Shown: positions 1-9,015, counted from the first letter of the stretch. The stretch: DNA of 64,000 nt from a methanogenic archaeon ISO4-H5 (GCA_001560915.1 CP014214.1:1674001-1738000), one strand, 5' to 3'. A program made the numbers and translations. The notes: a model not told the origin generated them from the sequence alone.

Positions 1-1770
1 CGTGAACACAGCATTCTTCAGTTTGGGCGGAACGATGTATACCTTACCGTCCTTCAGAATCGCTCCACCGTCAGAAGAGTAATCCCCATCATTGCCCAGA
101 ATAACAAACAATTCGAGATTGTCTGAATTGACAAATGCCTTCTGATTGATATTCAAAATACCGGACATCGTTACAGTCCTGAGGACACTCATCGATCCAA
201 TCGACCCCTCTCCTAATGTAAAGGGTCCGTTTATGGACAACTCGGTCACTTCTGAACCACTAAATACCTTTGAATTCAGTGTAATCGAGGAATTGACACT
301 GCAACTGATTGATGTAACGGGGGACCCGGCAAATGCCTCTTGATAAATCACGGCTGTACTGTCGATAAAGGTAACTTCCCTCAGATCTGGATTGTTTCTA
401 AACGCATACTTCGATACTTCTTTAACTCCGGTTAATACAATCGATTCCAAATCATTGTCCTTGAATGCATTTTGACCTATTATCCCGACAGGTCCATTGA
501 TGATGATTGATGTCAAACCTGTACCGCTAAAAGCATCACCATCAATGTTCAATGTTCCTTCATTTTGTATGGTTACAGTACGCAAAGCCTTACAGGCCAT
601 AAATGCCCTCGGCGAGATCTCTGTCACATTGCTAGGCACAGTATAGGCGTCCGAAGATGCAACTGCAATGACCAGTGTATTCTCGCAATAAACCTGGTTA
701 TCTATGACCCTGAAAGTTCCATTACCATTGACGGATGTTATCTGCTCCAGTTCTTCGCTATTGTAAAATGGATTTCCCGATAGTTCAGTCAGTGTAGCGA
801 ATGGCAACGCGACACTCCTGAGATTGGTGCAACCCATAAACGCAAACCCGTCTATGGACCGCAAACAATACCCTTCTGAATCAATGCCTCTGACTTCGGC
901 TGTCGTTATGAACCGGAGAGATGCACAACCACTGAACGCGTATGTCCCGATTGACTGCAGGGTGGTTGGTAAAGAAATCGATTCCAGACCACTCCTGCTG
1001 AATGAATAAACACCGATTGTCTTGAGACCTTCGCTCAGTGCTATTTCTTTCAGATTGGAAACTCCGTCAAATGCCCTGTCTGCAATGGCGTCCACCGTAT
1101 TTATCGTTCCATTGACCATTACCAGATTAGGCACGAATAGGTGGGCTTCCCCGGAAACAGTTGCCCCTGCCAAGTCCATATGGTTGTTTGTAGCGGTGAA
1201 TCTTAGAGAATATCTGTACAGCAGCACATCATTCTCATATACGGAATACGGAACAGTCACCGAGGATCCGCTCTTTGTAGACATCCCCTGGATTGCTGTT
1301 TTATCTCCGAAAAAGGTAGCTATCCCTTCGAAGGCCTGTCCTTCTTCTTCATATAGCACATCATCCGGCGATTGTTCAGTACCGTTTTTGAATTCCACAT
1401 GGAAGTTCACTGTAGGATGATCATCGTCTCCCGATAATTTGAAATGCAGTAATACCAAAGGTTCTCCGCTGACGATGTCCGTATAGTCCAAGAATGCGAT
1501 GACACCGCAATTGTCCGCCGGAATAACTCTGTACAACGCCGCAGAATCGACGAGTTTCGGGTTCCACTCTGCAGATTCCAATTCCAGATCGGTCTGAGAA
1601 TAGTTTATCTCGAAATAGGCGGACTTTACGTTTTCACAATCTCTTACAGTAATGGAATAATCCAGATAATTGTCGCCCGAAGCATCCGCTTCATTCGTAA
1701 AAATAGCGAGAAGAGACAATGACGCTATTACGACAATCAACAATGCAAAAATCGTTAATGCTCTCTTCAT
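1..1770 (-). CDS. Secreted cohesin-like / BspA-type leucine-rich-repeat protein (3' end outside window)
   Basis: The frame is open from an ATG at 1770 to the window edge, giving 590 codons with the C-terminus missing. A GAGGGG ribosome site lies just before the start. Residues 1-28 form a signal peptide (MKRA followed by a hydrophobic core). Residues about 30-120 look like a cohesin domain, with a YFEINY strand, an ALYRVIP segment and LLHFKL. From about 190 on come repeated LRR_5/BspA units (for example TIGVYSFSRSGLESI and SIGTYAFSGCASL). Such proteins are surface adhesins in gut microbes and methanogens. The cohesin-like module suggests it could bind the dockerin encoded next door, which is inference. 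It is transcribed in the same direction as the dockerin gene, 55 bp downstream. Confidence 0.8.
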   Translation of the reverse strand, partial: MKRALTIFALLIVVIASLSLLAIFTNEADASGDNYLDYSITVRDCENVKSAYFEINYSQTDLELESAEWNPKLVDSAALYRVIPADNCGVIAFLDYTDIVSGEPLVLLHFKLSGDDDHPTVNFHVEFKNGTEQSPDDVLYEEEGQAFEGIATFFGDKTAIQGMSTKSGSSVTVPYSVYENDVLLYRYSLRFTATNNHMDLAGATVSGEAHLFVPNLVMVNGTINTVDAIADRAFDGVSNLKEIALSEGLKTIGVYSFSRSGLESISLPTTLQSIGTYAFSGCASLRFITTAEVRGIDSEGYCLRSIDGFAFMGCTNLRSVALPFATLTELSGNPFYNSEELEQITSVNGNGTFRVIDNQVYCENTLVIAVASSDAYTVPSNVTEISPRAFMACKALRTVTIQNEGTLNIDGDAFSGTGLTSIIINGPVGIIGQNAFKDNDLESIVLTGVKEVSKYAFRNNPDLREVTFIDSTAVIYQEAFAGSPVTSISCSVNSSITLNSKVFSGSEVTELSINGPFTLGEGSIGSMSVLRTVTMSGILNINQKAFVNSDNLELFVILGNDGDYSSDGGAILKDGKVYIVPPKLKNAVFT

Positions 1771-1796
1771 CGTCCCCTCTCTGATAATTAAAGAGA

Positions 1797-1817
1797 CCCC
1801 CAATCAAAGATTGGGGG
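1797..1817 (-). terminator. Hairpin after dockerin gene
   Basis: A perfect 9-bp stem (CCCCCAATC / GATTGGGGG) with an AAA loop lies 8 bp past the stop of the dockerin gene. The U-tract is poor, so it may attenuate rather than stop read-through into the LRR gene. Confidence 0.5.
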
Positions 1818-1825
1818 ATATGGTT

Positions 1826-3313
1826 TCAGGCACCTCCGAGAGGGTATTGTGTGGGGTTGACAACATAATTCTTCAGATAGATCGCATCATCGGAATTGAC
1901 CACTCCATCATTGTTGTAGTCCACATTCTGTCCCTCGGGGATCGGGTGGGTCGATGCACGGAATGTATAAAGCAGCAAGTATACCGCATCATTCTCATCC
2001 ACAACGTCATCCCCATTCAGATCACCGAGCGTGTTACCGATAGTCAACATTGCCGAACCGCTGTACGTATGCTCAGGGTGGTTGACTCCATCAACAACAG
2101 TGCCGTTGACTTCAACAACACAACTAATCTGATACTCTCCTGCGGCCGCATCATCCTTCGCTTCCAACTGGAAGGTCATGAGATCCCCTGTGATGTCCTG
2201 AGGTGATGCAAAAGCAACCACATATTCACCACCGGCCAAATCGCCCTTGATGTCCGCAGAATCCAATGCGTCAGAGTATGCGGGAGATTTCAGGTTGAAT
2301 TTTGTCTCGTCGTATGATATATTGAAATACAACGAACTGACACCGCTTAAGTCCAGCGCGGATATAGTCACAGTTGTTGATGCCCCCTTATCGACGGAAT
2401 CGTCAGCCAAATTCACCCTAATAGCAGGCCCATAAAAGCCAATGGTAGCCGTTGATGTTATGGCATTCGCCAAATCGCTCAATTCAGTACTGGCAGGCCA
2501 TTCTGCCGCATTGCAAAGCACGCGATCGAAGGTTGTCAAATTAAGACTGGTCGCTTTTACAGAACCAGGCAGTAATTTCAATGTGGTTGTACCTTTTACT
2601 CTATCTTTATTGTCAAAATTACCAACCGTAGTCCCGGCACCCACCTGCGCCTCAACTATCAAATCATGATCGGCATCGGTATTATTCTTGAGCTGAATAA
2701 CTGTGGAAGCAGCACAATTTGACAATTTGCTAATGTGAATCTTATGGATCGGAACATCGCTAGCTGCGCTATTACTACTGATTAATTTTCCTCCAATCGT
2801 CACATCAGCATTGATGTATAATTCATTCAAACTAGTTGCATAACTAAATGGGCTGATTGTAGAAGGTATGTTTAACTCACGCAAGTTGCCATCATCGTCC
2901 ACCATGGAGATTAACAATTTTTGGATGGATTGTGCAGAACCACCAGTGCTTCCCAATTTCAGACCAGAAACAACATAGGTACCGGAGTCATCTACAACTT
3001 TCGGAGGGACAAGAACGATAGTGGAACTGCCAGTTATGTTTCCCGTACCGAAACTTAATGCATTCTCATCACCTATTTCATACGCTATGGTATAGGTATT
3101 ATTTTCATTCCCACATCCCTCTCCGGTAATTGTATAGCCAACTGTGGCTATATTACCCTCTATTGAGCAGGAGGTCTGAGTTACCTCATATCCTTCGTAC
3201 GAATAGGTATAACTGTTAGTTGGGTCTGCGAAAGACCCCTCCAGATAAACAACTGTCAAGGAAGATGCCAGTACCAAAACGGCGACCGATGCTAAAGCAT
3301 AATACTTTTTCAT
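1826..3313 (-). CDS. Secreted protein with LRR-like region, cohesin-like domain and C-terminal type I dockerin
   Basis: 495 residues. The start chosen is the ATG at 3313: it follows a GGGGG ribosome site and begins a classical signal peptide (MKKYYALASVAVLVLASSL). The frame itself is open further upstream. Residues about 60-290 hold irregular LRR-like repeats. Residues 295-428 resemble a cohesin (SLYFNISYDETKF, GEYVVAFA, LMTFQLEA). Residues 429-495 are a dockerin with two calcium-loop repeats: GDLNGDDVVDENDAVYLLL and DYNNDGVVNSDDAIYLKN. Cohesin-dockerin pairs assemble extracellular complexes. Here both partners are present in adjacent genes, so self-assembly of a surface complex is possible. 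Function in the archaeon is unknown. Confidence 0.85.
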   Translation of the reverse strand: MKKYYALASVAVLVLASSLTVVYLEGSFADPTNSYTYSYEGYEVTQTSCSIEGNIATVGYTITGEGCGNENNTYTIAYEIGDENALSFGTGNITGSSTIVLVPPKVVDDSGTYVVSGLKLGSTGGSAQSIQKLLISMVDDDGNLRELNIPSTISPFSYATSLNELYINADVTIGGKLISSNSAASDVPIHKIHISKLSNCAASTVIQLKNNTDADHDLIVEAQVGAGTTVGNFDNKDRVKGTTTLKLLPGSVKATSLNLTTFDRVLCNAAEWPASTELSDLANAITSTATIGFYGPAIRVNLADDSVDKGASTTVTISALDLSGVSSLYFNISYDETKFNLKSPAYSDALDSADIKGDLAGGEYVVAFASPQDITGDLMTFQLEAKDDAAAGEYQISCVVEVNGTVVDGVNHPEHTYSGSAMLTIGNTLGDLNGDDVVDENDAVYLLLYTFRASTHPIPEGQNVDYNNDGVVNSDDAIYLKNYVVNPTQYPLGGA

Positions 3314-3494
3314 ACTACCCCCTGGAGATGAGACCTTATGTGAAAGAATCACATTCACAATCATCAGATTGTGCAGACAGATGTCCCCTCCAAAGTCAAG
3401 GTAATCCATTTATCCAAATATGCGCCGACTGATCCGGATCATAGAAAGTCAGTGGCAATATCTGCCACGAAACCAGACGTGATCCTAAACAACC

Positions 3495-3571
3495 CAGAGG
3501 GTACCAACCCTCTGAGTGTTATTCAGTACTTGTTTCAATCCAGCGAGATATGCAATAATCTCGCTGGATTG
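3495..3571. terminator. Two hairpins between the dockerin and DUF4430 genes
   Basis: Two perfect stems are visible. One is CAGAGGGT/ACCCTCTG (3495-3502 with 3507-3514). The other has 14 bp (3536-3549 with 3558-3571) and a core of AATCCAGCGAGAT. The second lies 28 bp past the stop of the minus-strand DUF4430 gene and is a good terminator candidate. The rest of 3314-3599 holds no convincing gene. Confidence 0.55.
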
Positions 3572-3599
3572 AATTATTGCGTTTGGTTCAAATGGTGTT

Positions 3600-4631
3600 T
3601 CACATGCCTCCGATTGCGAAGTACAACGCATACGAATCGCTGGTCAGCGGAGCATCATCAAGCGGACTGATAAGCCCAAGAGCGAAATCGGACGTATTGC
3701 CTGATACCTCTCCGGTTGAATCCACAGTCCACTCAGAATACTCCTGCCACCATGCCCATGAATCATCTGTGTATACAGAGGGCGTGTTCGCTCCCGTAAC
3801 CTGCACAGTGTAGAGCGTAAGGAAAGCACTAATCCAACTGTAAACAGTCTGGTAAGATCCATTATCGTAATAGGGCACAACTTCCTGTCCGGTAACGTAT
3901 CCGGGGAATGCATTCTTCAGTGCGAGATACAAATCGGATCCGTAACCTACCACTTCGACTCCTGCATTAATGTTGCTTGCGGTCACATCGGCACGTCCAG
4001 TTGTAACGGACATATGCGCGTTGTTAAGTGCTGCCTGAACGGCAGAATCCTGACTAACCTTCAAGTAAAATGTTACTTCGAAGTTAGAATTTCCGACAAT
4101 GTCCGAGACAGGCACAATTGTGGAAGTAACCGTTGGGTTGAAAGCACTAATCTTGGTCTGAGCCTCCTGAGGAGTTCCGTAAATCACTGCAATGTTCGCA
4201 GTCCTGTGGTTGACGTCATAGTCCCCGAAGGGTTTGTACCATCCGAGTGTGTCGGTGGCGCTGACCCAAGAACCAGATGCATTAAGAATGTAAACATTCC
4301 AGACATCGCTGCCAGATGCAGCAATGTTGTTAATGGATGTGATCTTTCCGTACTCATAGTTAATAGAGACGTACTGTCCAGACTGGGTGTAGAGGTTCAT
4401 GTCGATGACATGATTTGTCGTTCCAAGTGCACTGTCAAGTGCAATAGCCCCGTTGTATGCATCGACGGTCTTGGGAAGCTCCCATCCGCCGCCGTAGCTG
4501 ATATTCACAGTCATCTTTCCGTTCGTCACGGGATCGTTGGTTCCGTCCGCATCACTCTGTGATGTGTAGACGATGACTCCCGCAACGGCGATAAGGGCTG
4601 CGACCATGATTGCGTATACTTTCGCTTTCAT
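3600..4631 (-). CDS. Secreted DUF4430 (transcobalamin C-terminal-like) protein
   Basis: 343 residues starting at ATG 4631 with a signal peptide (MKAKVYAIMVAALIAVAGVIVY). Residues about 38-150 match the DUF4430/transcobalamin-C pattern: DALDSALG-like helix, WNVYILNASGSW, then GWYKPFGDYDV and a terminal AVIYG strand. A second weaker copy seems to occupy about 160-340 (LYLALKNAFPG, VYSWISAFLT, WAWWQEYSEW). The family occurs in surface proteins and in the cobalamin-contacting lobe of transcobalamin. In a corrinoid-dependent methylotrophic methanogen a corrinoid-scavenging role is attractive but is inference. No membrane anchor is visible at the C-terminus, and a G10 tract lies about 130 bp upstream. 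Confidence 0.7.
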   Translation of the reverse strand: MKAKVYAIMVAALIAVAGVIVYTSQSDADGTNDPVTNGKMTVNISYGGGWELPKTVDAYNGAIALDSALGTTNHVIDMNLYTQSGQYVSINYEYGKITSINNIAASGSDVWNVYILNASGSWVSATDTLGWYKPFGDYDVNHRTANIAVIYGTPQEAQTKISAFNPTVTSTIVPVSDIVGNSNFEVTFYLKVSQDSAVQAALNNAHMSVTTGRADVTASNINAGVEVVGYGSDLYLALKNAFPGYVTGQEVVPYYDNGSYQTVYSWISAFLTLYTVQVTGANTPSVYTDDSWAWWQEYSEWTVDSTGEVSGNTSDFALGLISPLDDAPLTSDSYALYFAIGGM

Positions 4632-4860
4632 CTTATCACGTTCTTATACCGTTCTTCTTCTCGTTCTTCCGTAACCGCCGTCTTTCGGACGTAGCTACTT
4701 GCCCTCCCCTTCGAGGGACCGGGCCGCTAGGGTTCGCCCCGAGCGCTCTGCTCAGAGACGGGGGGGGGGCCTCCGAACCCGGGGGCTGCTCTCCCCTATC
4801 CCCCACGGAATACTATTCCGGGATAGACCTCCATCGGGAAGTCCATCGGGAGAGTTGATA
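4632..4860. other. Non-coding region with G10 homopolymer
   Basis: No convincing gene. A run of ten G (4760-4769) sits upstream of the DUF4430 gene. Short overlapping frames here look spurious. The stretch is noticeably GC-rich compared with the surface-protein genes beside it. Confidence 0.5.
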
Positions 4861-4934
4861 CTATATCCTACGATGCCACCAGAAGTAGCACTAGATTTTC
4901 CACTTGCAATACTAACTTGATTCATACTTTTCAT
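4752..4934 (-). CDS. Small ORF reading out of the left end of the IS1634-like element (uncertain)
   Basis: A 60-codon frame starts at ATG 4934, eight bases after a consensus AGGAGG (4943-4948), and runs across the left TIR into flanking DNA. Upstream lie a TATA-like TTTATATATAAA (5048-5059) and two competing hairpins. The N-terminus (MKSMNQVSIASGKSSATS) is encoded by the IS, while the C-terminus comes from whatever flanks it, so the product is unlikely to be a conserved protein. The translation-initiation signals are good, but the coding claim is weak. Confidence 0.3.
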   Translation of the reverse strand: MKSMNQVSIASGKSSATSGGIVGYSINSPDGLPDGGLSRNSIPWGIGESSPRVRRPPPRL

Positions 4935-4948
4935 TTGACATTCCTCCT

Positions 4949-4982
4949 GATCCGCCTTGTGCGGATCGGACGGCCGATCCGC
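4949..4982 (-). promoter_or_regulatory. Mutually exclusive hairpins before the outward ORF
   Basis: Stem 1 pairs 4961-4969 with 4974-4982 (GCGGATCGG/CCGATCCGC). Stem 2 pairs 4949-4955 with 4961-4967 (GATCCGC/GCGGATC). They share the same arm, so only one can form. Stem 2 abuts the AGGAGG ribosome site, and the layout resembles an attenuator or translational switch. Confidence 0.45.
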
Positions 4983-5101
4983 CCTCGGACCAGCTTGCAG
5001 GGAGGGTCATTATGTGCCCTCGACCACGTTAGAATATACATCCAACTTTATATATAAATGTAGTTTTGGATGGGTTTCTAAATGAAAATATTTAAATATT
5101 A

Positions 5102-6709
5102 TTATTTTTGGAAAATTAATGAATTCCTATATGTGCCAGACTTGATAATTTGAACAGGATTTACGCCGAACAATTCCAAAACTTCACGGGCCTGTTTGTT
5201 ATATATCGACATATGTAATGTTCCGTCAGAACGTCTGACCGCTTTCAGGTACTGCAAATCCCATAAAATATCCGAAACCGAACGTCCGGATTGTCTGCAT
5301 TTCGAACGGATTCCCATGTAAACTATGGTGCTGATGACGTCCTGCAGAATCTTTCCGTTGACTGTATCTTCATTATTTTTGCAGAGCGGAAGCAACTTCA
5401 GATACTCCTTTTCTGTCTTGAACACGGTTTCGATGAAGGCTCTCCCGAAATAATCATCAAGGATCTCCGCCGGAGTCTTATCCAGATTGGATATCAGGAT
5501 GAAAAATCCGCCGCGATACCTCACCCAGTTCTTCTCGCCCATACCCATCTTGTCATATTCTTCCTTGTTTTCCGACATGTAGTCGCGGAATGCCGCATCC
5601 GCATTCTCGTTGTCGAGATACACGTAGGCAAAAACCTCGTGTCCGAACACCTTATGAAGATGCTTTTTTCCGAAATAAGTGTGATTTTCCCTTACGAAAT
5701 GGTACTTACCGTTGGAGAATTGATTGCGGTATTTGGCAAAAATCGTCTTCACTCCATACCCATGACGGTCGGGCATGCGGGCGATCAGGGATTTTTCCGA
5801 GCTGCCGATACGGTATCTGGATACCAATTCCTTCCTGACATACCCCGCATCGAGTACGAGATCTGAGATCTGGATGCCTAGATACTCGCCGACATCCGCG
5901 GAAATCCTATCGACAGTGGAGACATCGGGAACGTTTCCCGGAAAAATATCATACCAGACAGGCAGTCCCGTGGCCCGATCCAGCACCAGGGCCAAACGGG
6001 TCTGCACTCCGACTGAGTCCAGACCGTGAGAGCACAGTCTGTTGGTGGGAAGATTCCTGATCGCATTGTCCAAAGGAGTCGAATCCACATAGCATGCGGT
6101 ACCGAAATCGGGATTCCTCTTCCTCATAAGCTGCACGAATTCCCTGAAAAAATGCTTCCTGGTGTCGAATTCTCCCATTTTTTTGAAATACTCACTGTCG
6201 GTACGCAGGGATTGGGGGCGGAGTTGGAGCACGGAGGACAGGAATGAACGTTCTATGAAACGGTCGCAGGTAATCTTAGTGCCGTTTTTCAGAACCTCAT
6301 ATACGGTGTGACACAACAGTTTCTCCGCAAAGAACTCATTTTTCGAAATGTTGTTGAGAATACCGATCATACCAGAGGATTTCATCATTTCAAGAACCGC
6401 ATATGAATCTCCGAATACGGTCTCGGACGGACGGAAATCACAGAATTCTTCCTTGAAGGAAGGGTCTGAAACTGATCTGAAAAGACCGGAATCCACATCA
6501 TATTCCACTAAACCGCGGGTTTTTGAAAGAAACGTACCTTTTTTACGATCAGAATCAAGAAATATGATTTTCCCTAAACTTTCCACGAGCTCCTGTTTGT
6601 AGGGATTATCCAGCTCGGGTTGATAGTGACTGTTGACCAACGATGCACTGCCGCCGATATAATTCCCCGCGGCATCTTTCCGCCCTTTCTGAACCCTTAT
6701 GAATGTCAT
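5102..6709 (-). CDS. DDE transposase, IS1634-like
   Basis: 535 residues, start ATG 6709, stop TAA. Catalytic acidic residues are recognisable: the first Asp in YVDSTPL, the second in LVLDAGYV, and the Glu in GRAFIETVFKTEKEYL. A long insertion separates the last two, as in IS4-clan proteins. The segment before the Glu (GGFFILISNLD) is typical of IS1634-type transposases. The gene fills most of the element at 4867-6900. A 22-base palindrome made of two copies of the TIR core lies six bases upstream of the start. No frameshift is seen, so the transposase is probably active. Confidence 0.9.
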   Translation of the reverse strand: MTFIRVQKGRKDAAGNYIGGSASLVNSHYQPELDNPYKQELVESLGKIIFLDSDRKKGTFLSKTRGLVEYDVDSGLFRSVSDPSFKEEFCDFRPSETVFGDSYAVLEMMKSSGMIGILNNISKNEFFAEKLLCHTVYEVLKNGTKITCDRFIERSFLSSVLQLRPQSLRTDSEYFKKMGEFDTRKHFFREFVQLMRKRNPDFGTACYVDSTPLDNAIRNLPTNRLCSHGLDSVGVQTRLALVLDRATGLPVWYDIFPGNVPDVSTVDRISADVGEYLGIQISDLVLDAGYVRKELVSRYRIGSSEKSLIARMPDRHGYGVKTIFAKYRNQFSNGKYHFVRENHTYFGKKHLHKVFGHEVFAYVYLDNENADAAFRDYMSENKEEYDKMGMGEKNWVRYRGGFFILISNLDKTPAEILDDYFGRAFIETVFKTEKEYLKLLPLCKNNEDTVNGKILQDVISTIVYMGIRSKCRQSGRSVSDILWDLQYLKAVRRSDGTLHMSIYNKQAREVLELFGVNPVQIIKSGTYRNSLIFQK

Positions 6710-6714
6710 CCCAA

Positions 6715-6736
6715 TCTAGTGCTACATAGCACTAGA
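6715..6736. promoter_or_regulatory. Palindrome of TIR core in the transposase promoter
   Basis: TCTAGTGCTA and its exact complement TAGCACTAGA are separated by CA. This 10-bp core is the same as in both terminal repeats of the element. It lies immediately upstream of the transposase ATG and could let the transposase bind its own promoter. Confidence 0.55.
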
Positions 6737-6906
6737 CAATTAAAAATTATCGGAGCAGAAAACTGGGAACGATTCGAAAATACTGGTTGTTTTTCAATGA
6801 AAAACAATCGAAAATAAAAGAAAAGATAGAAAAACTCTAAGAAAACTCTTAGGAAATCAAGGTTTCAAAAGTCTAGTGCTACTTGTTGCGTCATCTTAGG
6901 CTATAT

Positions 6907-7396
6907 GCTTTCAACCAATATTTATTAAAACTCGCGATAGGTCAGCGACCCTCCCATCCAATGCCAAAAATGACGTTTTGCGAAGGATTGAGGGGGATGG
7001 AGGATTTATCCATCCAATGTTGAGATGGGATAATATAACACCGCGGAACAGAGACCGAAGGAAAGACCTTCCGGCCGTTCTCTGCTCAGGTTCCTTTCCG
7101 GAAGACCCGGGCATCCCGACTGCCGTTCCCCAAAGGTACCCAAGGGCGATGGATCGCGATATCTTCCGTCTTCCCCGGATCTCCGTTTCCATCTTACGGA
7201 CGGAATACGTTCAAGATTCATGATCGGCATCTTGAACGGAGGCCGCGGAGCCTACATGGAATGTCTCACTCATGCATATACAGTGTAAGATGTGGCAATC
7301 TTCCTGCAAATATTACCGGACTGTCATCCCCATAGTCGGAAAGTTCCGATCCTGCACGCATGGACACGATGCTGATGTGACAGTCTTCGAAGAAAT
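6907..7396. other. Region between two insertion sequences, no supported gene
   Basis: About 490 bp lie between the target duplication of the first element and that of the second. Short frames exist on both strands, but none has a ribosome site, recognisable domain or plausible composition. The stretch may be a remnant of the pre-insertion locus. Confidence 0.4.
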
Positions 7397-7448
7397 ATAC
7401 ACCATAGATTTCCCGCAATAAGTACCATAACCGGGCAACCCCTTGCAT

Positions 7449-9008
7449 TCATTCCGAGAGGGTGGCAGACCTCTTCTTACGGGGGCGTCTGTCTTTACTA
7501 CCCTTCGGCCTGCCGATCTTCTTCACTTCATACGGGATCACGGGTTTGATTAGGATTCCGACCTCGGACGCGAATTCCGCGTCCGTCAGGGCGGTTCTGT
7601 TCATACGCCACTTCCCGTCATCGGTACGCACCATCTTGAATCTGCCCAACCGGTGCAAGGCATCGCCGTAAGTGCATTTCTCAAAGAGTTTCTTGGAATC
7701 GAGATGCTTGTAGATCCTCGCCGACATGATGGCGGCGAGGTAGTCGACGAATTCACTGGCTATGGAGGTGTAATCGCTGTGTTCACGCGTGTCATCCATC
7801 TCCAGGATGTCCCTCTCGAATCTGAACATCAGTTCTATCAACCACCGTTCGTCGTAGATCCTATCAACTTCCTCACACCCCAGGTTCAGATCCGATATGA
7901 ACACCAGAGTTCCGAACTCCCTCCTCTTGGACGCCAGTTCCCTGGCGTCCACTTGGGAGGAATCCTTTCCATTGAGATACAGGATCTCTTCCTCTTTGGC
8001 GATCTGCGGATCTCTGAACGAGTAGAGCCAGACCTTGCGGTTTTTCCATATTGCCCCGACCTTCTTGCACGATATGCCGCGTGCGTCCGGAAGACATGAA
8101 TCGAATGCCAGCATCGAGTGCTTCCTGATCTCGGGACGGTCCCTTTTCATCGGTAGCAGGAAGTGGAGTCCTTCGTGTTTCCTGATTTCGTCCTCCATGG
8201 ATTCTATGGGGAATCCCTTATCCGCTATGAGTATCCCCTCAGTGATCTTGTTCTCGCTGATGAAGTCGCTCACAGCCCTGAGGTCCACCATGTTCCCCGG
8301 ATATGCTTTGCAGCAGAGAGGCTCACGGGATTTCATCCCGTAGCAGTACATGATGGACATGTCGCGGTGTTTGGTCTGGCAGGTCTTCCTCGAAACGGCT
8401 GACAGAGAATTGATCTTGCTGTGATCCTGTTTGATGCTCCCGTCGATGATGAGACGGTCGTCCGCTCCGCAGGACGACACGCGGTTGCGCATGAAATCCA
8501 CGGTCTTTTTGTAAGCTCTGCCCACGTTCCGCAGGAACGTGCACACCTGGTTCTTACTGAGATTCATACCGGGATAGATTTCCGATATGAAACTCTCCTG
8601 ATAGGTCCTCATCATCAGCCTGTCTGTCAGCCCGCGTCTCAGAGACCTCATCATCGCCATTACGTACAGTCTTACCGCGTCCTCCTCGGCATAGACTGTT
8701 CTGAGTTCCTCCAGTAGGTTCCTGTTCTGCGAATCGCAGAGGCAGTATTCTCCCCAGTCCTTGATGTCCACGTCGCATACGGATACGGTCTCAGGCTTCT
8801 CCGCCAACGGGATGAAAGTCCCGTTGACTATATGCCCGACCACCTTGCCGTTCTTCGAGGGCCTGTGTCTCTTACCGTTCTCATCGACCCACGACTTGGA
8901 AGAAAGTTTCTCCCTCACGGGATAGACTCCGTTACGCTCGTCTCCCACTACCGTACCTTTCGGTCTCTCCACCTTGCGAATGTGTTCCGGGACTGCCATA
9001 TTTTTCAC
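7449..9008 (-). CDS. DDE transposase, IS4/IS1634-like
   Basis: 519 residues, ATG at 9008. The triad is visible as LIIDGSI (first Asp), LIADKGF (second Asp) and YDERWLIELMFRFERDI (Glu with the YREK-like context of IS4-clan enzymes). The C-terminus is very basic (GRPKGSKDRRPRKKRS). The gene is intact and lies wholly inside the element at 7403-9247. An alternative start a few codons in (MAVPEH) is possible. An inverted repeat containing the TIR core flanks the TATA region upstream. Confidence 0.9.
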   Translation of the reverse strand: MKNMAVPEHIRKVERPKGTVVGDERNGVYPVREKLSSKSWVDENGKRHRPSKNGKVVGHIVNGTFIPLAEKPETVSVCDVDIKDWGEYCLCDSQNRNLLEELRTVYAEEDAVRLYVMAMMRSLRRGLTDRLMMRTYQESFISEIYPGMNLSKNQVCTFLRNVGRAYKKTVDFMRNRVSSCGADDRLIIDGSIKQDHSKINSLSAVSRKTCQTKHRDMSIMYCYGMKSREPLCCKAYPGNMVDLRAVSDFISENKITEGILIADKGFPIESMEDEIRKHEGLHFLLPMKRDRPEIRKHSMLAFDSCLPDARGISCKKVGAIWKNRKVWLYSFRDPQIAKEEEILYLNGKDSSQVDARELASKRREFGTLVFISDLNLGCEEVDRIYDERWLIELMFRFERDILEMDDTREHSDYTSIASEFVDYLAAIMSARIYKHLDSKKLFEKCTYGDALHRLGRFKMVRTDDGKWRMNRTALTDAEFASEVGILIKPVIPYEVKKIGRPKGSKDRRPRKKRSATLSE

Positions 9009-9015
9009 AACTATT

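Larger units (their letters stand above)
4867..6900 (-). mobile_element. IS1634-like insertion sequence, complete, 6-bp target duplication
   Basis: The ends are defined by imperfect terminal inverted repeats. The left end begins CCTACGATG and contains AAGTAGCACTAGA. The right end is its complement, ending CATCTTAGG, with 24 of the first 29 positions identical. The sequence CTATAT flanks both ends (4861-4866 and 6901-6906), a 6-bp target duplication. The element is 2034 bp and encodes one DDE transposase on the minus strand. The size, one-ORF layout and 6-bp duplication agree with the IS1634 family. The intact ORF and conserved TIRs suggest a recent insertion. Confidence 0.85.

Noticed and set aside
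7266-7448. 60-codon minus-strand frame directly after the second transposase
   Set aside because: It crosses the left TIR and target duplication of the element, has no ribosome site and no recognisable domain.
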